From: an uncultured Sphingomonas sp.
Lineage (GTDB): Bacteria > Pseudomonadota > Alphaproteobacteria > Sphingomonadales > Sphingomonadaceae
Length of the DNA stretch: 64,000 nucleotides
Direction: 5' to 3'
Assembly (NCBI RefSeq): GCF_936927845.1
Contig: NZ_CAKZHV010000057.1
Span: 62,001 to 126,000, forward strand
Below, in pieces: positions 28,993-36,721 of the stretch. The stretch's first letter is position 1. Every line of letters begins with the position of its first letter. A program made the position numbers and the translations under genes. The notes below the pieces were generated by a model. The model was not told where the DNA came from, did no database searches, and saw only the letters and a program-made list of their open reading frames with translations.

Positions 28993-29769
28993 ATGAGTGC
29001 GGCGTCGTACCGGTCATTGTCGTACGACGCCCGCGCCTCGCGCGGCGGCCGCGCGGCGTCCTGGGCAATGGCGCTCGGCATTGCGGCAGCGATCATTCTC
29101 GCGCTGCTCGGGATGGGTGGTTACCAGCGACATGAGCCGGGCGACGGGCGGCGGCTGTCCACCTTCAACGTGACCCCACTCGGATCGTCGGAGACAAGCA
29201 AGCGATCGGTGCAGCGCACGCGCGCGGCTTCACCGGCCGCTGCCACGCCGGAGCCGCGTCCGGTGACCGAGCCGCGCGAAGCGCCGATCGTGCCGCCGCC
29301 GCCCGTCACGCTCCACCTGCCCGGCGTGATCATGCTGAGTCAGTCGGACTATGCCGCTTCGAACATCGGCAAGATCAAGGGCACCGCGGGAACGGGCGAC
29401 GGCACGCAGACCGCCTCTGCAGGCGAAGCGGGCGGCGATCCTAGCATCGGCACGGGTCCAGGTGGCGAGCCAATGTACGCCGCCGAATGGTATCGCAAGC
29501 CGACCCGCGCGGAGATGTCGACCTACCTGCCCGCGGGCAAGCTCGGCTGGGGCGTCATCGCGTGCCGCACGATCGCGCGCTACCACGTCGAAGACTGCCG
29601 CGAGCTGGGTGAAACGCCGGGCTCACGCATCGCGGGCGCGGTGCGTCAGGCTGCGTGGCAGTTCCTGATACGCCCGCCGCGAAAGGGAGGTCAGCCGATG
29701 CTCGGCGTCTGGGTTCGTATCCGCTACGACATCCTGCCGCAGGGCTCGAAGGAGCTCGACGACGAGTAG
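28993..29769 (+). CDS. TonB-like inner-membrane protein
   Basis: 258 residues. A membrane anchor (about 24-43, WAMALGIAAAIILALLGMGG) is followed by a Pro/Glu/Arg-rich spacer (about 75-108) with REAPIVPPPPVTLHLPG, a Gly-rich loop, and a globular C-terminal part (residues 165-250). The latter contains CRTIARYHVEDCRELGETPG, reminiscent of the TonB C-terminal beta-domain. This is TonB architecture, but I see no ExbB/ExbD partners nearby. It follows ilvC by 65 bases, with a hairpin between. It may be a TonB-like adaptor or a periplasm-spanning scaffold. Confidence 0.6.
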   Translation: MSAASYRSLSYDARASRGGRAASWAMALGIAAAIILALLGMGGYQRHEPGDGRRLSTFNVTPLGSSETSKRSVQRTRAASPAAATPEPRPVTEPREAPIVPPPPVTLHLPGVIMLSQSDYAASNIGKIKGTAGTGDGTQTASAGEAGGDPSIGTGPGGEPMYAAEWYRKPTRAEMSTYLPAGKLGWGVIACRTIARYHVEDCRELGETPGSRIAGAVRQAAWQFLIRPPRKGGQPMLGVWVRIRYDILPQGSKELDDE

Positions 29770-29863
29770 GGCGCGCGCGAAACCGACCGTTTCGGCTCGA
29801 CCTATTCCCTTGCCTGCCGCGCTGTGGTTGGATCACTCGATCAACAGGGAGTGTTCCTCGACC

Positions 29864-30484
29864 ATGCGCATCCGTCACCTCGCCGCCGCCACGCTGGCGC
29901 TCATGTCCGTGCCCGCGCTCGCGCAGATCGCGACCACGCCGCAGCAGCCCGGTCAGCCGATCGCCTCGCGCGTGCCTGCCGGCACCTATCAGGTCGATCC
30001 CGCGCACACGCAGGTCAGCTGGCAGGTCAACCACATGGGCTTTTCGATGCTCGAAGGGCAGTTCGGCGCGAGCGGCGGTTCGATCACGATTGATCCGAAG
30101 AAGCCGGCGGCGACCAAGGTCGACATCTCGTTCAACGTCGACGATCTGTCGGTAACTTCTGCGGGCTTTGCCAAGCATCTCAAGTCGGAGGACTTCTTCA
30201 ACGCCGCGCAATACCCGACCGCGCGCTTCGTCTCGACCCGCATCGTGCCCAAGGGCGCGAACAGCGCAACGATGACCGGTAACCTGACGATCAAGGACCA
30301 GACCAAGCCGGTTACCCTCGACGTTACCTTCGTCGGCGCGGGCGACAATCCGATGAGCAAGAAGCTCAACCTCGGCTTCACCGCCAAGGGGCAGATCAAG
30401 CGCAGCGACTTCGGCGTCGGGGCCTATGCACCGGTCGTGTCGGACACGGTCAATCTGACGATCCACGCGGCGTTCACCGCCTGA
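29864..30484 (+). CDS. YceI family periplasmic lipid-binding protein
   Basis: 206 residues from an ATG at 29864 that opens a signal peptide (MRIRHLAAATLALMSVPALAQ). The mature part is a YceI lipocalin-like barrel: GTYQVDPAHTQVSWQVNHMG, DISFNVDDLSV, FNAAQYPTARFVSTRI, FTAKGQIKRSDFGVGAYAP. The family binds polyisoprenoids in the periplasm. It converges with the BLUF gene across a hairpin at 30494-30514. Confidence 0.93.
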   Translation: MRIRHLAAATLALMSVPALAQIATTPQQPGQPIASRVPAGTYQVDPAHTQVSWQVNHMGFSMLEGQFGASGGSITIDPKKPAATKVDISFNVDDLSVTSAGFAKHLKSEDFFNAAQYPTARFVSTRIVPKGANSATMTGNLTIKDQTKPVTLDVTFVGAGDNPMSKKLNLGFTAKGQIKRSDFGVGAYAPVVSDTVNLTIHAAFTA

Positions 30485-30493
30485 TCGTACGCG

Positions 30494-30514
30494 CGGGCGG
30501 CGCAGTGCCGCCCG
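30494..30514. terminator. Hairpin between convergent YceI and BLUF genes
   Basis: CGGGCGGC at 30494-30501 pairs with GCCGCCCG at 30507-30514 around a 5-base loop. It lies 10 bases past the YceI stop and just before the BLUF stop. No clear U-tract on either strand. Confidence 0.45.
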
Positions 30515-30519
30515 TGCCC

Positions 30520-30909
30520 TTATGCTGCGCGACGCAGCTTGATGAAGCTGTCGAACGTCGCGCGGATGTTCGGGCCGGTGTTCGCCAGCAGCCGATCGAT
30601 GCGCGCGCAGAACTGGTCGCCCTCCTCGCCGACGCGGCGCTCGGCCATCGCCCAGTCGCCGAACTCACGCGTGGCGACCTCGCGGCGGGACAGAATGACG
30701 AGCGCATTGTGTCGCGGGTCCTGCTTGATCCGCGCGTAAGCAGTTTCAACCGCGAGCGTCGGTCCCTCCAGCGCCTGAAGAAATCGTACGCCATCGGAGT
30801 AGAGCAGCCCGCTGATTCCATCGCGACGGTTGTTGATGCGCGACACCGCGAGAATGCTGGCGAGATCGGCCTTTTGTGCGACCGAAGAAATGTAGACGAG
30901 TTGCAGCAT
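30520..30909 (-). CDS. BLUF-domain blue-light sensor protein
   Basis: 129 residues from an ATG at 30909 with AAGGAG upstream; a longer start at 30954 lacks support. The BLUF flavin domain fills residues 1-95: MLQLVYISSV with the photoactive Tyr6, NNRRDGISGLLY with the flavin-contacting Asn, and VRFLQALEGP with Gln45. A conserved DWAM segment also occurs. FAD-binding BLUF proteins sense blue light; this short form has no attached output, so it would act through a partner. The C-terminus (RIDRLLANTG) is a short helix. Confidence 0.88.
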   Translation of the reverse strand: MLQLVYISSVAQKADLASILAVSRINNRRDGISGLLYSDGVRFLQALEGPTLAVETAYARIKQDPRHNALVILSRREVATREFGDWAMAERRVGEEGDQFCARIDRLLANTGPNIRATFDSFIKLRRAA

Positions 30910-31075
30910 GGCGAAGGCTCCTTGCCGCCGGCCTAGGACTGAGAAGTTAGGCAAAGATGAATGCTTGCACCCAGGTTAAGAACATTGTTCGAGCGGCTAC
31001 GTCATCTACGTGAACCGGACCGGGTCTGATATTCCGGGTGGACAGCGCGGCGCATGCGCGGCAGAACGACGCGCG

Positions 31076-31117
31076 ATGATTTCGGCCATTCGCCTTCTTC
31101 GACTTACGCGCCCTTAG
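31076..31117 (+). CDS. Candidate leucine leader peptide upstream of leuA
   Basis: A 13-codon open frame, MISAIRLLRLTRP, ending in TAG at 31115-31117, 83 bases before the leuA ATG. It has three leucine codons, all CTT, and two ATT isoleucines; CTT is rare in this GC-rich genome. The stop lies inside the left arm of a large hairpin (31110-31166). This is the layout of a ribosome-mediated attenuator responding to leucyl-tRNA. There is no clear ribosome site before the ATG. Confidence 0.5.
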   Translation: MISAIRLLRLTRP

Positions 31118-31166
31118 GCGCGACCTCGACCTGTGCGCGTCGCTCGCGCATCCCGCGCCTAAGGGC
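31110..31166 (+). promoter_or_regulatory. Large hairpin of the leuA leader
   Basis: GCCCTTAGGCGCG at 31110-31122 pairs perfectly with CGCGCCTAAGGGC at 31154-31166. Inside it, TGCGCG (31134-31139) pairs with CGCGCA (31145-31150). The outer stem contains the leader peptide stop. The right arm ends 33 bases before the leuA start. There is no U-tract, so it may control translation or Rho access rather than act as an intrinsic terminator. Confidence 0.6.
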
Positions 31167-31199
31167 CCAGCCGACACTCCCCAAGCAGAGAGCCGAGCC

Positions 31200-32858
31200 A
31201 TGCTGCGCGATCCATCATCCAAATACCGCCCGTTCCCGACGATCGACCTGCCCGACCGCCAATGGCCGTCGAAGACGATCACCCGCGCGCCGCGCTGGTT
31301 GTCGACCGACCTGCGCGACGGCAACCAGGCGCTGATCGATCCGATGGACGCGGAGAAGAAGACCCGCTTCTTCGACCTGCTAGTGAAGGTCGGGTTGAAG
31401 GAGATCGAGGTCGGTTTTCCGAGCGCGGGGGCGACCGAGTTCGACTTCATCTCGGGCCTGGTACGATCGGGTCGCATGCCCGATGACGTGACGTTGCAGG
31501 TGCTCACCCAGTCGCGCCGCGACCTGATCGAGACGAGCTTCCGCAGCCTGGAGGGAGCGAAGACCGCGATCGTCCACCTCTACAATGCAGTCAGTCCGGC
31601 ATGGCGACGAATCGTGTTCGGCATGTCACGCGACGAGGTGCGCCAGATCGCGATTGACGGCGCAAAGATCCTGCGCGACGAGGCGGCCCGGCGGCCGGGC
31701 ACCGATTGGCAGTTCGAATACAGCCCCGAGACATTCTCCACCGCCGAGCTCGACTTCTCGGTCGAGGTCTGCGCTGGTGTCATGGAGGTGCTGCGCCCGA
31801 CGCCCGAGCGACCAATCATCTTCAACCTGCCCGCGACGGTCGAGTGCGCGACCCCCAACGTCTACGCCGACCAGATCGAATGGTTCGCGCGCAACATTCC
31901 CAACCGCGACGCCGTCGTGATCTCGCTCCATACGCATAATGACCGAGGCACCGGGGTAGCGGCAGCCGAGCTGGGGCTGATGGCGGGCGCCGACCGCGTT
32001 GAGGGCTGCCTGCTCGGCAATGGCGAGCGGACGGGTAATTGCGACCTCGTGACGGTTGCGCTCAACATGTACACGCAGGGCGTCGACCCGAAGCTTGACC
32101 TGTCGGATATCGATGGCGTCGTGAAGACGGTCGATTATTGTACCAACCTGCCCGTCCATCCGCGCACGCCCTATGCCGGCGACCTGGTGTTCACCGCCTT
32201 CTCGGGCTCGCACCAGGATGCGATCAAGAAGGGGTTCGCCGCGCAGGCGACGCGCAACGACGGCCTGTGGGAAGTGCCCTACCTGCCGATCGACCCGGCC
32301 GACCTCGGGCGCAGCTACGAGGCGGTGATCCGCGTCAATTCGCAGTCGGGCAAGGGCGGGGTCGCCTGGGTGATCGAGCAGGACAAGGGATTGCGGCTGC
32401 CCAAGCGACTGCAGGCGGATTTCAGCCGCCACGTCCAGACGCTGGCGGACGAGACGAGCCGCGAACTGAACGCCGCCGACATCTGGGGCCGGTTCGTTGC
32501 GACCTACCTGCCGGGAGCCGGCGATCGCTTCGTGCTGCGCGATTACGAGGAAACCGGTGCGGTCGGCGACCGGCTATTCGTCGGACGCGTCGCGGTCGAT
32601 GGCGAGGAGCGCTCGATTTCGGGACGCGGCAACGGCCTGATCTCGGGCGTGATCGCGGCCTTGGCCGAGACGACTGGTCCGAACTTAGACGTGATCGACT
32701 ATGCCGAGCACGCGATCGGCCACGGTGCGGGCGCGCAGGCGGCGGCGTATCTCGAGTGTCGCACCGCGGACGGACGCGTCGTCTGGGGCGTTGGCATCGA
32801 CACCGACATCGCAACCGCCAGCGTGCGCGCGGTGCTGTCGGCGGCGAACCGCGCCTGA
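31200..32858 (+). CDS. leuA: 2-isopropylmalate synthase
   Basis: 552 residues, the longer LeuA type. It condenses acetyl-CoA and 2-oxoisovalerate, the first step of leucine synthesis. The catalytic region TDLRDGNQALIDPMDAEKK, the divalent-metal HxH of VISLHTHNDRGTG, and GCLLGNGERTGNCDLVTVAL are all present, followed by the C-terminal LeuA dimer (feedback) domain. The upstream leader suggests leucine-dependent control. It sits apart from the ilv operon 3.4 kb upstream. Confidence 0.96.
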   Translation: MLRDPSSKYRPFPTIDLPDRQWPSKTITRAPRWLSTDLRDGNQALIDPMDAEKKTRFFDLLVKVGLKEIEVGFPSAGATEFDFISGLVRSGRMPDDVTLQVLTQSRRDLIETSFRSLEGAKTAIVHLYNAVSPAWRRIVFGMSRDEVRQIAIDGAKILRDEAARRPGTDWQFEYSPETFSTAELDFSVEVCAGVMEVLRPTPERPIIFNLPATVECATPNVYADQIEWFARNIPNRDAVVISLHTHNDRGTGVAAAELGLMAGADRVEGCLLGNGERTGNCDLVTVALNMYTQGVDPKLDLSDIDGVVKTVDYCTNLPVHPRTPYAGDLVFTAFSGSHQDAIKKGFAAQATRNDGLWEVPYLPIDPADLGRSYEAVIRVNSQSGKGGVAWVIEQDKGLRLPKRLQADFSRHVQTLADETSRELNAADIWGRFVATYLPGAGDRFVLRDYEETGAVGDRLFVGRVAVDGEERSISGRGNGLISGVIAALAETTGPNLDVIDYAEHAIGHGAGAQAAAYLECRTADGRVVWGVGIDTDIATASVRAVLSAANRA

Positions 32859-32889
32859 CAGCGGGCGGGGGCGGCCCCGCCCTGCCCCG

Positions 32890-33957
32890 CTACGCCGGCT
32901 CGTGGATCGGGCAGCCGTTGGCGCGGGCGCGAAAGTCGGCGCTGTGCTTGTACACGTCCTTGCGCGAGCGATTGATGTTGCCGAGCGGCTGATGCGCGGC
33001 AAGCCCCGTCCAGACGCTGAAGCGCAGTTCCTCGTTGACGTGCTTGACGCGCGCATCGTCCCAGCTGTCCTGGGCTTTGGTGCGGATCGTCGCGACGGTG
33101 ACGAAGGGCGCGTCCTCCTCCTTCCACTCGACCGTCGGATCCTCGATCGGCTGCTTGCCGGTGTCGCGCTGGAGCTGGACGCGGAACTCCCATTCGCCAT
33201 TGATGTCGCGCAGCTCCTGCTGGAGCGTCTCGCGGATCGCATTGGGGCGGCCGGAGGCGTCGATGATCGCGCCGGTACGCTCCTTCAACGCCGGAGCGAT
33301 GGGTACGAGCGAGAATTTGGCGACATAGTCGCCGTAGCGGAACGGTGTCGCGCTGTAATATGTCTCGCCGATCGGATCGACGTTGGGTGCGCCACCCATC
33401 GAGCGGATCGCGGCACTCTCCACGCCAACCGCGGTCAGCGCGGTGTTGACGCCGCGCAGCACTGCCGACAGCGCGATCTTCGCGCCCTCGGCCTTGTCGG
33501 TGGTGCGCGCGAGCAGTTTCAAATTGCCGAGGAACTTCTCCGCCGTCTTGGCCTGGAACACGGGCCCGTTGACCATCACGAAATCCTGCGTGCGCCCTTC
33601 CGCGCCGGCCAGCCGGGCGCCATCGACGTCGAGCACCTTGATCGCCAGCCCGCGCGGCAGCGAGATCGCGTCGCTCAGGATATCGCCGGGGTTGGTCGAG
33701 AAGCGCATGAACACCGGATGCTCGCCGGGCGTCGCGAACAGTCCCTGTGCAAGCTCAGGCGGCAGGTCGGCATGGATCGTCAGCGTCCCCTCGACGATCG
33801 CGTGCGCCTTGGCATGGACCGAGCGGACGGCGTGGCCGTAATCCTCGTGTGTCGTCTTGAGGATGATGTCGAACTGCTCGTTGAGCTGCTCGACCGTCTC
33901 ACCCTCATCGGGCTGCACGTCTTCGAGGTCGGGCGAATAGCGGATCGGATCGGTCAT
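32890..33957 (-). CDS. Catalase-family heme protein
   Basis: 355 residues from an ATG at 33957 with AAGGGGG upstream; a GTG at 33981 would lie too close to the probable transcription start. Catalase-core marks: His in RSVHAKAHAIVEGTLTI, FMRFSTNPGD, and Tyr in NRSRKDVYKHSA as the likely heme ligand. At this length it lacks the large catalase wrapping domain, matching catalase-like proteins of the y4iL/SrpA type, whose activity may be peroxidase rather than catalase. The EcfG-like promoter upstream fits oxidative or general stress. It converges with leuA. Confidence 0.85.
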   Translation of the reverse strand: MTDPIRYSPDLEDVQPDEGETVEQLNEQFDIILKTTHEDYGHAVRSVHAKAHAIVEGTLTIHADLPPELAQGLFATPGEHPVFMRFSTNPGDILSDAISLPRGLAIKVLDVDGARLAGAEGRTQDFVMVNGPVFQAKTAEKFLGNLKLLARTTDKAEGAKIALSAVLRGVNTALTAVGVESAAIRSMGGAPNVDPIGETYYSATPFRYGDYVAKFSLVPIAPALKERTGAIIDASGRPNAIRETLQQELRDINGEWEFRVQLQRDTGKQPIEDPTVEWKEEDAPFVTVATIRTKAQDSWDDARVKHVNEELRFSVWTGLAAHQPLGNINRSRKDVYKHSADFRARANGCPIHEPA

Positions 33958-33988
33958 GGGTGAAGCCCCCTTGTTCTTCACCCATGTT

Positions 33989-34013
33989 AACCCGCCCGCG
34001 CGCTAGCTGTTCC
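33989..34013 (-). promoter_or_regulatory. Candidate sigma-EcfG promoter of the catalase-like gene
   Basis: On the minus strand, GGAAC (GTTCC at 34009-34013) is followed after 17 bases by GTT (AAC at 33989-33991). The spacing matches the sites at 12432-12456 and 15071-15095. Transcription would start near 33983, just before the ATG at 33957. Confidence 0.6.
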
Positions 34014-34017
34014 GGTC

Positions 34018-34833
34018 TCACACCGCGGTGCGGCCATATTCCTGCTTGGTGACCGGGTGGCTGGACGACAGTCCCCCGTCGACCGCGATCGCCTGTCCGT
34101 TGACGTAGCTGGCGTCGTCGCTGGCGAGGAACAGCGCGACCTTGGCGAGTTCCTCGGGCTGCGCACCGCGGCGAAGCGGGTTGAGCCGACCCAGCCGGTC
34201 GGTCTTGCCGGCGTCGCGCGCGTAGTCGAACGTCGGCTTGGTCATACCCGTCTCGGTCAGCCCGGGGCAGATCGCGTTGACGCGGACGTTCGCGCCCGAC
34301 AGCTGCTGCGCCGACACCATGGCGAGGTTGATGACGCCTGCCTTCGACGCGGAGTAGGCGGGCGAGCCCGCGCCCGATCGGATGCCGGCGACGCTGGCGG
34401 TCAGGATGATCGCGCCGCTCCTGCCCGATTGCGCCGCGCGCTCCGCAATCTTCGGCGCGGCGTGCTTCACCGCCAGATATGGCCCGATCAGATTGACGCG
34501 CAGCACCTCGGTAATGAGCGACACGTCGGTGTCGAAGATGTTGGCCATGCCGCCGGAGATGCCCGCGTTGGCGAACATGACGTCGAGCCCGCCAAACCGG
34601 TCGCAGGCGAGCGCGACGGTGCGGATCACGTCCTCCTCGTTGCCGGCATCCATGCGGATCGCCTCGGCGGTGCCGCCAGCGTCGCGGATCAGCCGCGCGG
34701 TCTCCTCCGCGCCCTCGCTCACGTCCGCGACGACGACGCGCGCGCCTTCGGCGGCGAACAGGGTTGCGGCAGCGCGGCCGATGCCCGAGCCTGCGCCCGT
34801 GACGATGATCGACCTGTCGGTGAAGCGTGCCAT
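34018..34833 (-). CDS. Short-chain dehydrogenase/reductase
   Basis: 271 residues. Classical SDR: cofactor loop VTGAGSGIGRAAATL, NNAG-like FANAGISGG, catalytic Ser in ILTASVAGIRSG, and YSASKAGVINLAM. Asp at VVADVSEG after beta-2 suggests NAD rather than NADP. It is the last gene of the minus-strand catabolic operon, 23 bases after the SDR upstream. The substrate is probably an acyl-CoA or alcohol intermediate, by context only. Confidence 0.93.
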   Translation of the reverse strand: MARFTDRSIIVTGAGSGIGRAAATLFAAEGARVVVADVSEGAEETARLIRDAGGTAEAIRMDAGNEEDVIRTVALACDRFGGLDVMFANAGISGGMANIFDTDVSLITEVLRVNLIGPYLAVKHAAPKIAERAAQSGRSGAIILTASVAGIRSGAGSPAYSASKAGVINLAMVSAQQLSGANVRVNAICPGLTETGMTKPTFDYARDAGKTDRLGRLNPLRRGAQPEELAKVALFLASDDASYVNGQAIAVDGGLSSSHPVTKQEYGRTAV

Positions 34834-34856
34834 GTCTTTCCTCTCCCCTCGCGCGG

Positions 34857-35621
34857 TCAGATCGTGACGCCGCCGTCGATCACCATCGTCTGCCCGGTCA
34901 TGAACGCGCTCGCCGGGCTGGCGAGATAGACGACCGCGCCCGCGATCTCCTCGGGTTCGCCGATGCGGCGCAGCGGCGTCGTGGCGTTACGCTCGGCGAC
35001 TGCGCTCTCGTCTTCCCACAATGCCTTGGCGAAATCGGTCTTGATCAGGCCGGGCGCGATGCAATTCACGCGGATGTTGTGGCGGCCGTATTCGTGCGCG
35101 AGGTTGCGTGCGAGCTGCATGTCGGCGGCCTTGCTGATGCAATAGGCGCCGATCACCGTGGAACCGCGAAGCCCGCCGATCGAGGACACGATCACGACCG
35201 AACCGTCGCGGCGTTCCTTCATCTCGGGCACCACCATGTTGATCAGCCAGTGATTGGAGATGATGTTGTTGTCGAGGATCTTGCGGAACTGATCGTCGGC
35301 GATGCCGGCCTGCGGCCCGTAATAGGGATTGGAGGCGGCGTTGCAGACCAGCACGTCGATGCGCCCGAACGCGCGCCGCGTCTCGTCGACCAGATGCTGC
35401 AGGCCTTCCTTGTCGGAGATGTTGGCGGCGACTGCGATCGCGGTGCCCTCACCGAAGCGCGCGTTGATCTCGGCGGCCGCGGCGTCGCATGCGTCCTGCT
35501 TGCGGCTGGAGATGACGACCTTCGCACCCTGCTCGGCGCAGGCGATCGCGGAGGCCTTGCCGATCCCGCGCGAGGAACCGGTGATCAGCACGACCTTGCC
35601 GGTCAGATCGAACAGCGACAT
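34857..35621 (-). CDS. Short-chain dehydrogenase/reductase
   Basis: 254 residues of the classical SDR type: ITGSSRGIGKASAIACAEQG, VCNAASNPYYGPQAG, SSIGGLRGSTVIGAYCISKAA with Ser/Tyr/Lys, and a C-terminal PASAFMTGQTMVIDGG. AAGGGGA precedes the ATG at 35621. The RK after beta-2 (SSRKQDAC) suggests NADP. The phosphotransferase upstream and the second SDR downstream are on the same strand with gaps of 50 and 23 bases. Confidence 0.93.
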   Translation of the reverse strand: MSLFDLTGKVVLITGSSRGIGKASAIACAEQGAKVVISSRKQDACDAAAAEINARFGEGTAIAVAANISDKEGLQHLVDETRRAFGRIDVLVCNAASNPYYGPQAGIADDQFRKILDNNIISNHWLINMVVPEMKERRDGSVVIVSSIGGLRGSTVIGAYCISKAADMQLARNLAHEYGRHNIRVNCIAPGLIKTDFAKALWEDESAVAERNATTPLRRIGEPEEIAGAVVYLASPASAFMTGQTMVIDGGVTI

Positions 35622-35671
35622 TCTCGTCCCCTTGTTTGGTGGTCACGCACCGGCGCGAGCGGTGGTGGTGG

Positions 35672-36721
35672 TCAGGCTCCCGCCTTGCGGGCGAACATCA
35701 GCGCGGCGTCGGCGAGCATCGGCACGCGCGCGCTCGTCTCTTCGGCACGCGCGTTGGAGGCGGTGCCGATCAGGAACCGCTTCTTGATGCCCTGCACGAT
35801 GCTGGCGAGACGAAAGAGGTTGAAGGCGAAATACCAGTCGAGCTCGGGCAAACCGTCGCGCCCCGTTCGCGCGCAGTAGCGCTCGACCATCTCCTCCAGC
35901 GTCGGAATACCCGTTTCCGGGCCGGTCAGCCCCTGCACGCCCGAGCGACCCTCGGGCTCGGTCACCCAGCTCATCAGATAATAGGTCAGGTCGGCGGTTG
36001 GGTCGCCGAGCGTGCACAATTCCCAGTCGAGCACCGCGACCACGCGCGGGTCGGTGCCGGGCGCGAACTTCATGTTGTCGACGCGGTAGTCGCCGTGGAC
36101 GATCGAGGTGCGGGTCTGTTCGGGGATCGTGCGCGGCAGGAACTCGATCAGCGTTTCCATCGCCGGCATGTGCTCGGTTTCGGCACCGCGATATTGCTTG
36201 GTCCAGCGGCCGACCTGACGCTCGAAATAATTGCCAGGTCGGCCAAAGTCGCCAAGGCCAATCTTCTCGTAATCGGTGTTGTGGAGATCGGCGAGCGTGT
36301 CGATCATCGCATGGTAATGGTCGCGGCGCTGATCGGGGGTGAGGCCGGGCATGCCGCCGTCCCAGATCGTGCGCCCCTCGACCATCTCCATCACGTAGAA
36401 GGCCGAGCCGATCACCCCCGCGTCCTCGCACAGGCCGTACTGGCGCGGCACCGGAAAGCCGGTCGGGTGGAGCGCGGCCATGACGCGGTGTTCGCGATCG
36501 ACCTGATGCGCACTGGGCAACAGGTCGCCCATCGGCTTGCGGCGGAGCACGTAATTCGCGCGAGGCGTCGTCAGCTTGTAGGTCGGGTTCGACTGACCAC
36601 CGGCGAACTTGGCATAGCTCATCGGCCCATCGAAGCCGGGGACGTGGGCGCGCATCCACTCGGACAGGCGATCGAGGTCGAGCCGGTCGCGCTCGGCGAG
36701 CTCGGTCTGCAGCTCGCTCAC
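35672..36721 (-). CDS. ACAD10/11-type phosphotransferase (possible 4-hydroxyacyl-CoA kinase)
   Basis: 349 residues of the aminoglycoside-phosphotransferase fold. Diagnostic marks are FAGGQSNPTYKLTTP, the ATP-binding YVLRRKP, catalytic IVHGDYRVDNMKF and metal-binding AVLDWELCTLGDPTADL. This subgroup is fused to acyl-CoA dehydrogenases in animal ACAD10/ACAD11 and stands alone as LvaA in the Pseudomonas putida levulinate pathway, where it phosphorylates 4-hydroxyacyl-CoA. Here it is in one operon with an acyl-CoA dehydrogenase, SDRs and an alcohol dehydrogenase, so the same role is plausible. Its start overlaps the ADH stop (ATGA). Confidence 0.9.
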   Translation of the reverse strand: MSELQTELAERDRLDLDRLSEWMRAHVPGFDGPMSYAKFAGGQSNPTYKLTTPRANYVLRRKPMGDLLPSAHQVDREHRVMAALHPTGFPVPRQYGLCEDAGVIGSAFYVMEMVEGRTIWDGGMPGLTPDQRRDHYHAMIDTLADLHNTDYEKIGLGDFGRPGNYFERQVGRWTKQYRGAETEHMPAMETLIEFLPRTIPEQTRTSIVHGDYRVDNMKFAPGTDPRVVAVLDWELCTLGDPTADLTYYLMSWVTEPEGRSGVQGLTGPETGIPTLEEMVERYCARTGRDGLPELDWYFAFNLFRLASIVQGIKKRFLIGTASNARAEETSARVPMLADAALMFARKAGA

